A stretch of DNA of 64,000 bases from Schistosoma haematobium (GCF_000699445.3 NC_067196.1:84248364-84312363); one strand, 5' to 3'. Positions 47,478 to 59,400 are shown, counted from the stretch's first letter. A program made the numbers and translations. Notes: generated by a model from the sequence alone, not told the origin.

Positions 47478-49765
47478 CAAACACCAAGCATTGAATAAAT
47501 ATCTCGATCATCATCTCTGTCTGAATGACGGCGACCAGAGAGCAATGGATCACTATTCAACTTCATACGATTTGAATTAGAACGTTGAAAGTGAGGATGT
47601 GTTGTTTGGTAATTATGTGCCGGGTTCACAGGATAATGACGGGTACTTTGTGGATGGTTATTCAAAGGTCGTCTTGGATATGAGTGCGTTGCGGGACGTA
47701 TAGAATCTAGGCTATTACCAGAAAATCCAAGAGCAGAATCAGAAATAGGGATATTTCTAGTTTGTTGTTCAGATAATTTAAATGACATTTCACATGAAAT
47801 GTTAGGATTAATCACAATATTATCAGGGCCAGAAGGATGAGAACCAGACGGTAAATACTGAATTTGTTCATGTAAAGAGCTAGAACTAATTTGATTGCTG
47901 CGATTGGTAGGTCCTCGATGTCCTGTGTTATTTTCAAGATTCCTGTTGTTGTCATTCATCTTATGAGATGACAGTCGCAGTTCCTGTTGTGAAGACGATA
48001 AAGGAGTCAGACATTTAGATATATTCGAATGAATTGGATTTTGTGGTCTATGTGTGAATAGTATGCGTTGAGACGTAGGAAGTGGTGGTGGAGGAGGTGG
48101 GGGAGAAATGATTGGATTGGCAGTGGGTTTTTGTGATTTATTTTCATTAGATATATCTACAGCAGTATTTGATACTGGTATGCTATTTTTACGCATGGCT
48201 AAATCATACAACCGTGCAATACGAGTATCAAGATCTTCAGCAGATGGACTAACGAAAGGCATTTCATTATGAAGATTGTCATTAACGGGAGAAATATGAG
48301 TTTCAACTTTATCAGTCTTAGAAGCATTAAGAGATGACTGATTATTCGGTAAAGTGTCATGCGTTTCAAGAGGTCTGTCAGTAAATTGTTTAGACGTTTC
48401 ATTTTTACTTGTTTCATCTTCAGAGTTAAGAGCAGAATTAAGATAACGTTGATAGTGCTCTAATGGATGTGGAAGGGCGTGTGGACTACGACCTCGATGA
48501 GGCGGAGTTCGAGTTTCTCGAGAAATATTGTTGTTATTAGATCCACCACAAACTTTGAGGCGACCGGGATTGAGATTTGATGCCTTGGTCGTTGAAGTGA
48601 GTTCTTGGATAGCTCCGTTATTTGTGATATTACTAGGTTGAGACAATTCTTTTCGAGGTTTTGTAGATGAATCAGGTGAAGTTCCTAGTTCTTGAGTTTG
48701 TTCAGGGTCACAGCGAGTCGGAATATATGGTCTATAAGGTGGGGGAGGGTCTTCTGAAGGATGAAGAGAATGTGGTATATAAGCGCGTGAGGACGACTGA
48801 GGTGGAGTTGCGTCAACATTTTGGCGAAGATGTGAATGAGATGGTGAAGAATAGTCGGTTAATAAATGACCATGGTTCCTGAAGGGATTTTGTATCTGTA
48901 CATTTGGGAAAATAGGATACGGATATAGCAATTTATTTGTAATAACAGGATGAGAATGATATGCACCCATATACGTCGCTGATGAACTACAATTGACATG
49001 TGACATAGGAGTCACCGCAAAACCAGCTTGTTCAGGTGTAGCAGATAGAGATATACTTTTAGTTTTAACAAAGTTATCCGGCTCAGCGAACTGGAGTATA
49101 GGGAATTTACAATCAGATTGTTGGATTATAGCAGCATCATCTGGTTCCTCTGGTTCTTCATAAACATCTAGAAGTTCGAATTCTTCTTCAACATCCTCTC
49201 CAGTTGGCATCTCACAAATGTCTTTACCTATGGCAATTACATCAGTTGAATTCATGGCTGTTTCCTTCGGTGAAATAAACTGAGTGGGGGTTTCTTCAGG
49301 GAGAGGTATATCCTGGACAGAGACATCAGTTTGATAACCTACTTTTAAAGGTGAATGGAGTGACGAATGAGATTTTGATTCACAAACTGTGGTAACAACA
49401 TGTTGAGTAGGAGACTTAACTGCAACACAGGTAAGTGTATCCATATTAACAGTCGATAATTCAAATCGTTCTAAAGGTTGAGATGTATTAGGTGTTTTAT
49501 CAACAGAAGAGGGAGATTGTAAAATCTCTGAAGTACTTTTTCCTGTTTCATGACAAGTTTTTTTAACATCTGGTATCTCACTTTTTGTAGAACGCGTTGT
49601 CAGTTGGAATAAATCAGCCATAGATTTAGGTCCCATGTATGGAGGAATAGAATTGGCTGACATTGATACAGTTTCTTCCAAAGAATCATCTTTATTAAAG
49701 CCAGGAAAATGTTTCTTTATATGACGCTGTTGATGTTTAATCAATTCAGCATGGGCAAGATCCAG
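47477..49765 (-). CDS. IBD-protein terminal exon, long disordered tail
   Basis: Acceptor AATGTTTAG above 49765; the stop TGA occupies 47479-47477. 762 codons plus stop open in one frame, with no repeats inside. It opens with LDLAHAELIKHQQRHIKKH, a likely helical extension of the IBD, followed by low-complexity Ser/Pro/Asn-rich sequence. There is an acidic stretch (EDVEEEFELLDVYEEPEEPD) and a poly-Pro run (PPPPPPPLP). No further domain is recognised. Vertebrate LEDGF has only ~90 residues after the IBD. Confidence 0.9.
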   Translation of the reverse strand: MDLAHAELIKHQQRHIKKHFPGFNKDDSLEETVSMSANSIPPYMGPKSMADLFQLTTRSTKSEIPDVKKTCHETGKSTSEILQSPSSVDKTPNTSQPLERFELSTVNMDTLTCVAVKSPTQHVVTTVCESKSHSSLHSPLKVGYQTDVSVQDIPLPEETPTQFISPKETAMNSTDVIAIGKDICEMPTGEDVEEEFELLDVYEEPEEPDDAAIIQQSDCKFPILQFAEPDNFVKTKSISLSATPEQAGFAVTPMSHVNCSSSATYMGAYHSHPVITNKLLYPYPIFPNVQIQNPFRNHGHLLTDYSSPSHSHLRQNVDATPPQSSSRAYIPHSLHPSEDPPPPYRPYIPTRCDPEQTQELGTSPDSSTKPRKELSQPSNITNNGAIQELTSTTKASNLNPGRLKVCGGSNNNNISRETRTPPHRGRSPHALPHPLEHYQRYLNSALNSEDETSKNETSKQFTDRPLETHDTLPNNQSSLNASKTDKVETHISPVNDNLHNEMPFVSPSAEDLDTRIARLYDLAMRKNSIPVSNTAVDISNENKSQKPTANPIISPPPPPPPLPTSQRILFTHRPQNPIHSNISKCLTPLSSSQQELRLSSHKMNDNNRNLENNTGHRGPTNRSNQISSSSLHEQIQYLPSGSHPSGPDNIVINPNISCEMSFKLSEQQTRNIPISDSALGFSGNSLDSIRPATHSYPRRPLNNHPQSTRHYPVNPAHNYQTTHPHFQRSNSNRMKLNSDPLLSGRRHSDRDDDRDIYSMLGV

Positions 49766-52700
49766 CTAAACATTTAAAAAAGAAAGATGTATAAAACTGC
49801 GACATAAAAGTATTTTATTTATAGCATACAAAGAACATTTGGTATAAATACACTGAAAACATTATGTATAGTTATCAGTACACACCGAAAAACATCATAT
49901 TTTATGCGAACAAGACATTAGTATCTGTTAAAAACTCAAGAATCATCCAACCTTGATGATTATGTCACGAAAGCTATACAAGACTTGTACAAGGAAGAAT
50001 TTTCATATTTTAATTGTGATTGGAGACAACCACTGTATTATTTGATTGAGTATATGTAGCCGGAACTAATCCAAAGTAATACGAACCTAGTGATTCGTAA
50101 ATAAAACCTAAGATAATCATTGTCATAGGAATTAAGAAAGTTCATAATATTAAAAACTTCTTAACGAAACGGAGTAGAATGAACTGTCTGAAAATTCTTA
50201 TTTTAGGTAGAAAGTCAAGTTTAAGTATAAAACAAAGTAAGTTTTCAAGAACAATGTCTTATGCATTTAGAACCTAAAGAATAACCCAACTATAAATGTA
50301 ACTTATACTAAAATCCAACTGTATAATTTTTCTAACGACTCAACAGGACTTGAAAACACTTGTTTTCATTATGATATCGGATAGGGAAGGTGAGAGTCAC
50401 ACGAGTATATATACCCTACCGACGAGCATGAACTAGAACAAAAACTCGAATCTAAGTATTTCTGTCATACACTTCCAACCACCAGCCACGTTTTAGCTAA
50501 TAAAAAGGCAAGTTGTTCCTATTTTCAAATGAGCATTAAAAGGTGGCTAAACTAATACATACAAATGTCGCATATTTAGTGGAAATCAAGCTAGTGAATA
50601 TATCTATAATGACAAATGCATCTCACACTATTTAAATAAATGGACAAAACTTACCTCATTTTTATCAGCAGTGGCATAGAGTTGGAGAAATTTATTAAAT
50701 ACCTTTTGAGCAGCAATTTTTACTTCTAAAGAACGTTTATATCGACGGCACTAAAAATCAAATTAAAATAGAGATGTCTTGCAATCAAAATTAATTTAAT
50801 TAGCTAATACAACAAGTGTACTTAGGTATGAGGCACATTCTAAATATGAAGGATAATGATATTCAAGCTTAATTAAATGGAGGAGGGGACAAGCTTGGGA
50901 ATCAGTGTTTGAAAGTCGAATGTCTTAAGCGCCAGGCTACCATTACCATTAAAAATACAGACTTATTGGTTTCAGATTTATCAACCATGACAAATTAATC
51001 GGGCATCGGTCAAGGTACTCCCTTAAACCATTCCTACCATGATGTGGTAAATCAGTTGATGAGGTTGTGAATCTTCATCGACTGAGATGGTTGGGCCACG
51101 TGTTACGTATGCCTGAACACCGACTACCACGACGTGCCATTAGGAGTAGAAGACATCCGTAAGCTATTAGTATTCGACCGCAGATGTCTTAGAAATATTG
51201 CTGGCGTCTGCTGGGATCAACGGGTAAGTAATAGTGAGGTTCGACGCAGGGTATTAGGGAATGATGGTAAATCAGTTGTTGAGGTTATGAATCTTCATCG
51301 ACTGAGATGGTTGGGCCACGTGTTACGTATGCTCGAACACCGATTACCACGACGTGCAATGCTATCCGGTATTGGAAATGGTTGGAAGAAAGTTAGGGGC
51401 GGCCAAACCAAAACGTGGCATCAGTGCTTGAAGTCACTAACTTCTAGTCTGAGCCATGTTGGTAGATGCAGACTACTTGGTTGGGGTCCACGTGACTATC
51501 GTAACCAATGGTTGGAGACTCTTGGTGACATGGCTCAGAATCGATTACAATGGCGTCGGTGTATACACTCTCTGTCCTCCCTTAAACTATGGGATTAAAA
51601 TCACTTCGTATCTTTCTTTCTACGAACTAATTCTTTCTTCCTGTAATATTTCTTTATATGCAATCTTTCTTTTATGTATTACCACCATTGAATTAACTAC
51701 TTCTATGAATCCCGTGTTCATCTTGCTGTGCTAATGCGGTATGGCAACTCGGACCGATGCATATATGTGCCTGGTCCTAACGTTGTAGCTGACTGACTGT
51801 GGAATAAAATAGCTGGGTAAGATGACAGTATCATTCTTACAAACTCTTTCACTAACTACAATTAAAATAAAAATCGGGTTTTATAGAAAGCTGTCTATTA
51901 TAGTTACAAAATATAAATGTTCATACGTATTATCCTAGGTTTCGGGCAAGCTTGAGACTCACTATATCGACTGTTGTTACCGTTGCATGTAGATAAGTAG
52001 GGCCAATTATGAAAATGTTTGCTATGAAAGCGGTTACTTGATACGAGAAAGCATTATTAATGTTCGCTTGGCTACTATTAAGATAACCACTTAAGCTAAG
52101 TAGATATACACAGTTGAATTATTGGATGCCAAATAAATGTGTGACTTTGTAGTAACGATAAACTGGCAAATCAATATGACCAGTAACTAATGAGTGGATT
52201 AATATATGTTTACTACGCTAATCTTCCATATATATATTTTTAAAACAACTTTAAAACCGGCAGATGAAGTCATAAACCATTGGACGGATATAAAGTTTAC
52301 AGTATAAAAAATAGGAAAATCCTTCTATACTATACTATACAGCAAACAAGGTTGAAAAAAGTCGAGACTGATCCATCACAAGAAAAACTAAATCAAAGCA
52401 ATGGTTTGCTAAAAGATTTAAAATATAATCACTTACTTTTCGTATTGTTTCTACAACTGTCCAACATCTAGCCATTATTGGTAAAGAAATAGTCATTTTG
52501 TCAAGAAACTCAAGCCTATCAACACATGTGGCAATATCCTCATGACCTTGAATTAAACTTGACTTTATGGAACGATCGATTAGCAGTAGGCGCTCTTCAG
52601 CGTCCAAATCTTTCAATTGTTGTTCTTTGTCTTTTATATTTTGGTCGTTGATAGTAGACATAGTATTTGACTGAACAACAACGGTAGAATTAGAACTAAA

Positions 52701-55700
52701 TGAAAAGAGTAATCAAGAAAAAAAAAGTAAAGGGAAACAAGAAAGGTTGACGTCTAGACAATAACTTGTAGAATTCACTGAAAATACAGATACAAATCAA
52801 AAATAGGACAGTTTCAATTGTCAGTTTAAAACTTTTGCTTATAGTAAATAGAAAGACTTAACAATTTATCTTATTGATAATTCAATAGAATGAATGTATA
52901 TGCATGGTATTTTAGACATTTATTAAATCACTACGTAAACTATCATCAATTGGTATACTTGAATTTTCATCGAAATTAACTGTTTAGAAGTAATATTTAA
53001 AATATAAAAATAGTTGTATACGGAATGGTTACATAATGAAGTCAATTAAAATATTTTATTAAAGATATTAAGAAGACGTTACACTAACTGGTGAACTATA
53101 AAACAAATTAGAAGTATTTTCAAAACTTAAGAACAAAATTTACGATACAAAGAATAGGATATTCCATAGAGTAAAAAAATGCCTACCTGAATTCGGAAAA
53201 TCTAAACTGTAAAGGGAAACTATTGAATGTGGTCTAGTTACTACATACCAAATAATCTAATTTCTTATGTACACATTTTGTAATTGACAAGGCGACTAGA
53301 TGATTCTTGTTAAATTCATCACAAATATGCCTCCAAATGTCCTGGTATGGCCGAGAGTGGGAAGAGTCTACTCTCCCTCTCGAAATGCTCTCACATGGCC
53401 ACGTGCATACAACCATTACCACAGAAGTCCTACTCACTGCCTTCTCGCAATGGGGTGTTGTTTACGAAATTGAGAGGACGAAAAGCGAATGTCCGGCGGT
53501 GGACCCGGAGAGTCCACCTAGGGGAGTTGGAAAACGCTGATTCAAAACCAATGGTGCACATGGGCTCCAGTATCCTGAGGGAACAAATGGAGTATGAACC
53601 AATAGTTGGTCACCGGCTACCATGAGATTGCATCTCCTTACGATGCTCCACTGCCTTGTGGACCAGACTTTTAGGTCGAAGGTTCCGGGTGTGGCCCCCT
53701 AAGATAACCACGTGCTTCGAATTGGGCACCCGGGCAATATCACATCCCTCACACAAATCATATGTATTTGGTGCCTCCTTGTAACAATATCGATGTGTTC
53801 AAGTAAATAAATAAACATCACAAATATGTATGTTTCTTTATCTTAATGATGTGTTGAAGGTATACATAGACCTGACATTTCTTAATAGGTACCTGTTACT
53901 TTCTTCACGATTGGTCATACTAACCCTTCACAAATCATTTAAACAATAATAAGAATCCATCTTTGAATAATTTCCAATTGTAACGTTTAATGGCGTGATT
54001 GCCACATAGTGCAGTGTACACAACCTATACTGACAGATACAAGTAGTATGTATCAGGAATTGGAAGTGGAATCACTGTCAGCATAAGAAAACAGGAAGGG
54101 AAATAGAGAGAAATTGGAACAACAACATGATTGGAAGAGTCATAATGTGAAGGACAACTGAAGGAAGATGTGTAAATAATGTATTTAATGTACAATTTTC
54201 ATATTTTACAAAGCCGCTGTATAATTTTGCATAAAACAATAAGTTGGTTTTCCTCACCTGAGTTTACGTTTACTACAATAGTACTCACTAAGACTAAAAT
54301 TATCACATCAGTGTAATAAATTAACATAAGTAAAAAGATGATTTATTATTAAGTGAATTGATTCTCAACGTCAGTTTCTATCATTTTAAAAGACATGATA
54401 TAGTAATAACTTGATAGTTAAAGCACTTATAGCTTTCAATTAATAGATAACAAATTCGATCTCTGCTATGCCTAGTTCCATTGAAACAGATTAATTATCA
54501 TGAAAACAATATAATACAAAGTTGACTTTATGGTCAGTTGAAGTAAATCATAATATCTTATTATACACGAAAGAGATCTTCAAACCAAGGTCTACTTTAA
54601 TTTTACTGGTAATCTGAAAAGACAACATATAGTTTCCATAAATACATTATGGTAGTTCACACGTATTTTTATAGTATATAGTGCATAGGACAACACGGAT
54701 ATGAATTTTTGTAATATAACCCATTCACTAATATGAATATAAGCAGAAATTTCATTCGAAAAAATGTATGCGTTCAAAAAAAAATACACAGCAACTAAAA
54801 TAAGATACTACACAAATGAACTGGACGTAAACGACAATGAAAATGTATCACTTTTCTCGATAGAAAACTCACCTAACAACTGATGAAGTTCTAACATCAA
54901 CAGATTTGGAAGTCAACTCCATCTGTATTAAAGCAAATACATAATTATAGTAACAATAATGACAAACTTATTTATGGAATTTTTGGTTAGAAAAATAACG
55001 ATACAAATAGACAATTGGTGCACAATTTTTCCGATTATTAAGCAAGTTAGTAAGAATGGTAATCCCATCCCCATCGTAATTGTTATGGTGAGAGATTTCA
55101 TAATTCCTAATGAAGAAAGTTCGGAGATGAATAAATAAAAAACCAATCGATAGATGAAACGGAATGATATGATACTATGGAGTGGTAACTGCTCACAAGG
55201 ACGACTAATTGATGCAAGCTGGCAACGAGTTGATTTTAGCTGCTCAATAAAACAGGTGTTTTTATCCAGTAAAATAGTGTTTATATAATACTGAATGCAA
55301 AAACCAAACATAACTAGAATTCAACTAAAACACAAGCAATTTGAAAAATACGGATTTTGCAGGTAACTTAAATGACAATAAAACTCGTATTCCGTCATAT
55401 CACCATCAATCCGAGAAAATTGCGTAAATTACTTTAGTAAATTATGACATAACACTTACGAATCGAAACGCACAAATCTTGTTTGTCTAATGTATAAAAG
55501 CTGGCAAGCCAAGGTAAACCAAGTTTGAATGACTTTGGATAAGTTATCAAATGAAAATGGGGAAATTTATGCAATGTATTAATCTCCCTAAGCTGGTATC
55601 CTCACTTATCACTATAACAGGAAACAGAAATCACATTCATAGTGTTTTAGTTAATTGATCGAACAAGTGAATACAATAATCGCATGATTTGTGTCAGTAA

Positions 55701-58358
55701 TAAAACAGTACGTTAGGGAGTGTGAATATAAGTGAATTCATTAAGTTTCAAATGAATTAAACAGTAAAGAACTAAACAACAATTTTCCCAAATTATTTAA
55801 CAGTATGCATAAACGACAAAACATGTAGAAGAGATGAAAATAAATGCAGTATGGTATGTACACATATGCAAACATATCACAGTAACAAATACACAAGTCT
55901 CGGTCAAAAGGTGTATTAAACTACCTAATTTTTTTAAATGTGATTAATCATAACCGGAATTATGGACAAATGTTTGTTCCGTGAAACAATCAAGGAGTGA
56001 ATTCAAATTTAATTGAACTCGTGAACAACTGTGCGACATACTAGTTTTCTATTGAAGTAGGTGACATGAAAAAATGACCAAAAACGACGAGGATGATATG
56101 TTATTTCAATTGACCTATTGTAGATAACAAGAATTAGGTTCCGTTTTTAAGCCGGATGAGAGTCTTTTTGACGAAAATATCCCACTCGGACTGATGTTAG
56201 ATCGAGGGTACCCGTTAGGAAAAACTATTAACAAACTAGATGACAACCCATGTCTTTATTACAACTTTTGATTCTTCTACCCTAGGCGCTGTTTAATGTC
56301 ACCAAATAAAATTATATAAGCTGCATTTAAGTTCACACCGTGATCTACCTCCCATTTACACCTGATCATATTGAATCGTAACACATCAACGATCATTATA
56401 CAACGCGTTTAACAAGTACATGAAAATGAAGGAAACGAATTGCTATAAATCTTACTGGACTTTTTTCCCAGCTACGGGATGATAATTTAGGACTGATACT
56501 AGGGCTTCTTTTCCGAGAGTTTTTAACATTGGTGAAAATAATGAATTCAGTGGAATAGCGTCCTTGTTTCGCAGGTCTTCTTCTTAGGCGAATACTATCA
56601 GTTCGATAGGTATCTCGGTTAGAATCTTGGTTATTTCTAGCTGCTTTTTCTTCCAGAATAGATTGCTTTTCTTTATCATCAGTATTATTTGTCTTTAGAT
56701 TCACATCATTCGTAGAAGCAACAGAATCAGAAGAATCATCACTGAGTTCTGGAAGGACATTCCGAAGAAGGGGAGTGACAACCGCTGTAGAACGTGTGCG
56801 ATGGGTATCAGATTGATTTGTATGATTCTCATTAGCTGTACTACGCGTAGGTGTAACTGAAACTACAGGCCTTGATTTTGTTTTCTCCTCAATGGAAACA
56901 AGTGGAGATATAGCCGTGTTTTGGCGTATAATAATTTTCAATGGATCGTTGGACGACGTATGCGACTGCTCAGATCCCTGAGTTAAAATTTAAAAAATAA
57001 CGAATTGTTCGAGATGTTAACAGATTCAACACTACAAATAATTATGTAGGGAACTGGTATTATTGTAACGAGAAATTGGTTGGAAACTAGTACATTATAA
57101 CAGTACATATTTTGATAATCGTAGTGTCATAGACTCATCATAAGGGCAAAATATGTAGAAAAAGCTGTAACATGCTAACACTATTTATTGGATAAGTTTG
57201 AAGACAAAAGTGACGGAATAAATGTTAAGATATGGTCACGAAAATTTTGGCTTGTTGTGACTAATAATCAATACAAAGTTCTGAATTAAAATACTAGTTT
57301 CATCAAGTGTAAGAACAAACGAGTTATCCAAACAGGAACTTTTCAGTAAAGCTAGTCTGATGATGTAGTGGAAAGATTGGATTCACAGTCGAATAAAACT
57401 TAAGGGGATCTTCGAAATTGTGTGCTGACGAATAGAGATCAGTCATTATAATCACCGTAGGGCTTGTCACAAATGTCCATCGGTCCAAATCGGTTGAGAA
57501 AAGGTTATCTGATTAGACTGAAGCTTCCGCTTACTTAATGTAACCACGTTGAGGTAAATTGATTTTGGAAAAGTCTAAATGCGATCTTTATTTTGACAGC
57601 TTATCATTGTCACAAAGTAAAGAATCCGCGGAAGATACTGGTAATAAAATATCTACACTGTCTTTATGATTAGTTGTGCATGACAGCCATAAGTAACATT
57701 CTAACCAGTAAATTAGGTCATTAGTATTAAGTTTTATGTCCCATTGAACTCATTTTTTTCACTATCCAAAAAGAACTTAGTGGTTATCTTATGTATGTAC
57801 TGGTAAGAGTCTGGACAATCGAGTACAGAATTTGTGACAATTTATTTCAGAAGTGTGAAATAAATATCGGTAAGACCGATAGTATCCGTGAAATGAATAA
57901 TAAAAATAGTGAAACTGGAGGACTACTTCAAATACTTACGTGACGTGCTTCTAATGTAGCAGTTGACCCAGTTGTAGATGGGGAGGATGGAGAAACGGAA
58001 TCGGGGGACATCAAAACCGAGGAATGTTTACGAATACGCAGACGAAGAGCTGAAACACGTTGAGAGTCTACAGGAACAAAACCGTCTGACTCGGCTACAT
58101 CAGAAGACGGAATGGATGATTTTACAGGACTGTTGGTTATATTTGGCGATTTTTTCGCACATTTTCTGGAACAAAAGTACAACACACTTGAAAATACAAA
58201 GTCAACCTAATTTCTTTTGTGAAATTCGCAAAAACAAACAAAAAGTCCTTACATTGCACTACTTCTATCCCTTTGTGCACTATAGGAATGATGGTCAACT
58301 GAACCACTGCTTTTGCGAGATTCTGTATGTGGTCGTTTAGCTGGTCTTCCATGTTCCG
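47477..58358 (-). CDS. LEDGF/HRP2-type integrase-binding-domain protein, gene model (7 exons, 5' part missing)
   Basis: LEDGF/p75 (PSIP1) and HRP2 (HDGFL2) are chromatin readers with an N-terminal PWWP and a C-terminal IBD that tethers partner proteins. Exons on the - strand are 58358-58253, 58165-57940, 56977-56456, 54922-54873, 52695-52437, 50750-50655 and 49765-47477. All introns are GT-AG and all phases match, giving 1181 residues plus stop. The IBD runs from DAEERLLLIDRSIKSSL through CVDRLEFLDKM to TIRKCRRYKRSLEVKIAAQK and KVFNKFLQLY, matching the known IBD helix order. Upstream is a basic Ser-rich linker with GRPAKRP; downstream is a ~750-residue disordered tail. The first exon starts in mid-codon, so the PWWP exons should lie further right, probably beyond 64000. 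Confidence 0.82.
49766..50654. other. IBD-gene intron, no recognised feature
   Basis: Plain AT-rich intron between the last two exons. Confidence 0.4.
50655..50750 (-). CDS. IBD-protein exon, last IBD helix
   Basis: Acceptor ATTTTTAG and donor GTAAGT on the - strand, 32 codons, phase 0 to 0. CRRYKRSLEVKIAAQKVFNK continues TIRK of the previous exon and matches the LEDGF segment KKIRRFK...Q-x-I-M-x-K-x-x-x-L-Y-N-K-F. This splice-spanning match is the strongest support for the assignment. Confidence 0.88.
51020..51805 (+). mobile_element. RTE family 2, 3' fragment with internal duplication
   Basis: 51049-51141 (VVNLHRLRWLGHVLRMPEHR region) is repeated at 51264-51357 with intervening RRCLRNIAGVCWDQRVSNSE. 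The frame from 51134 is open to 51598 ([57 protein letters not shown]). The 3' UTR ends in GTAGCTGACTGACTG at ~51785. It lies inside an intron of the IBD gene, antisense to it. Confidence 0.75.
51806..52436. other. IBD-gene intron remainder, no recognised feature
   Basis: AT-rich; nothing identified. Confidence 0.35.
52437..52695 (-). CDS. IBD-protein exon, first helices of the integrase-binding domain
   Basis: The acceptor CATTTAG lies above 52695 and is the only nearby AG giving the right phase. The donor GTAAGT is below 52437. After a short lead (SSNSTVVVQSNTM) it encodes DAEERLLLIDRSIKSSL, IATCVDRLEFLDKM and CWTVVETIRK, the helix 1-4 region of an IBD. At the positions of human LEDGF Ile365 and Asp366 the schistosome protein appears to have Gln and Gly. 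Confidence 0.85.
52696..53327. other. IBD-gene intron, no recognised feature
   Basis: AT-rich; nothing identified before the repeat at 53328. Confidence 0.35.
53328..53812 (+). repeat. 490-bp dispersed repeat, copy 2
   Basis: Same order of blocks as 16727-17215: TCCTGGTATGGCCGAGAGTG, CTCTCGAAATGCTCTCACAT, GGGCTCCAGTATCCTGAGGG, ACTGCCTTGTGGACCAGAC, TTGGTGCCTCCTTGTAACAA, then an AAATAAATAAA-type tail. Confidence 0.75.
53813..54872. other. IBD-gene intron remainder, no recognised feature
   Basis: AT-rich. The 65-codon frame at 54789 has no support. Confidence 0.35.
54873..54922 (-). CDS. IBD-protein short exon (50 nt)
   Basis: Acceptor TTAATACAG and donor GTGAGT on the - strand. Encodes MELTSKSVDVRTSSVV plus two bases, phase 0 in and 2 out, matching the next exon. 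It could be an alternatively used exon; the internal ATG is coincidental if upstream exons are included. Confidence 0.6.
54923..56455. other. IBD-gene intron, no recognised feature
   Basis: A 127-codon - strand frame (55311-54928) ends just upstream of the short exon; it is Ile/Leu/Phe-rich with no start context or splice support, so probably chance. Confidence 0.35.
56456..56977 (-). CDS. IBD-protein exon, charged disordered linker
   Basis: The acceptor AACTCAG lies above 56977 and the donor GTAAGA below 56456. Exactly 174 codons, phase 0 to 0. It contains an acidic/Ser patch (ELSDDSSDSVAST), an RLRRRPAKQGR basic patch and Ser/Pro motifs near the end. No domain. Confidence 0.75.
56978..57939. 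other. IBD-gene intron, no recognised feature
   Basis: AT-rich; nothing identified. Confidence 0.4.
57940..58165 (-). CDS. IBD-protein exon, Ser/Pro-rich linker
   Basis: Acceptor GTTCCAG and donor GTAAGT on the - strand. 75 codons rich in Ser and Pro with several SP sites (KSPNITNSPVKSS, SPDSVSPSSPS). Disordered; no domain. It ends in phase 0. Confidence 0.7.
58253..58358 (-). CDS. IBD-protein exon, basic linker with AT-hook-like GRP
   Basis: The acceptor reads GTTTTAG just above 58358 and the donor GTAAGG is below 58253, both on the - strand. Encodes EHGRPAKRPHTESRKSSGS and onward. GRPAKRP resembles an AT-hook core or nuclear localisation signal, as in LEDGF linkers. It enters in phase 1 and leaves in phase 2, so an upstream coding exon is required. 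Confidence 0.65.
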
Positions 58359-58689
58359 CTAAAACGCAACAATTAAAAAACACATGGTTGTATCATAAAA
58401 AGTGAAACTGAAAGTTTTGTATCAGTACAATATTCTGTCAACGAAAGGGAAATGTTTGGATTTGATGAAACTCAGAGAAACCTCGGCAATGCTATAAAAA
58501 ACAAATGATTTCATATCGATGACAAATCATAACGAATTCATACAAACCAATAACGTGAAATATGAAAATAGTACAGCCTGGTTGCTACTTCTGTACTCAA
58601 GGTAAACCATAGAGACAAGTATGTGAATCACAAGCATATAAGAACATAGACGTCAGTTCACGGTCAATAGTACTCGTCGGATGTGAACT

Positions 58690-59400
58690 TTGGCACACAA
58701 GGCTGTCTATAACTCCCCCCAGTCTTTCTAGGGTTACTGCCGGTCCCAAGCCTGAGTAAAGGAACAGGGTTGGGAATGTGACCGGCAACTCCATCTCATA
58801 CAAAACAATCTTGCTTAAACCGCTAACCAGAAAAGATGGTTTAAACCATTTATACTCTGCCCTCCGAATCGAAGGATCTTCATTCAAAAGAATTATGACG
58901 CCTCATGATGAAAGTCAAGATTCTTCCCTTTTAACAACCACAGCAACAATTTTTATAGATACGTGGAATGTCTGGACAGTGAGAAACTGGGAGGATCAGT
59001 CAAACAGGTGCAGAAATGGGAGATACAACTTGGTGGTTCTCGGGATAAGTAAAACCCACTAAATCCAAGTTAAACGGAAAGGGATATATTCGGGACCAGA
59101 CACCATCAGTAACAGCATCTGGTTGGGGAAGAAATTAGAAAAACACGATGGAGGTGGATAGAACATGCATTACGGAAATCATCAAAACGCATCACGAGAC
59201 AAGCTCTAACTTGGAATCCTGAAGGGGAAAGGAAGAGAGGAAGACCAAGAAACACATTGCATCGGGAATTGGAAGCAGACATGAAAAGGATGAATAGAAA
59301 CTGGAAACAACTGATAAGGATTTTCCAGGACCGAGTTGGATGGAGAATGCTAGTGGGCGGCCCATACTCCACGAGGGGTAACAGGCGTAAGCAAAACGGT
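58690..59400 (+). mobile_element. RTE family 1 deletion derivative with endonuclease start
   Basis: 58725-58815 has a reversed-looking 5' region (ACTGCCGGTCCCAAGCCTGA). From 58930 the + strand has IFIDTWNVWTVRNWEDQSNR and YNLVVLGISKTH, the start of an APE-type endonuclease (consensus GTWNVRT...GISETHW). It then skips the whole RT and resumes at ~59120 with [55 protein letters not shown] and the AACAGGCGTAAGC end. Confidence 0.7.

Noticed and set aside
48667..48882. + strand 71-codon frame
   Set aside because: Antisense shadow of the terminal exon of the IBD gene.
54928..55311. 127-codon - strand frame as a membrane protein
   Set aside because: Hydrophobic runs come from AT-rich sequence; no start context, no homologous motif, and it lies within an intron.
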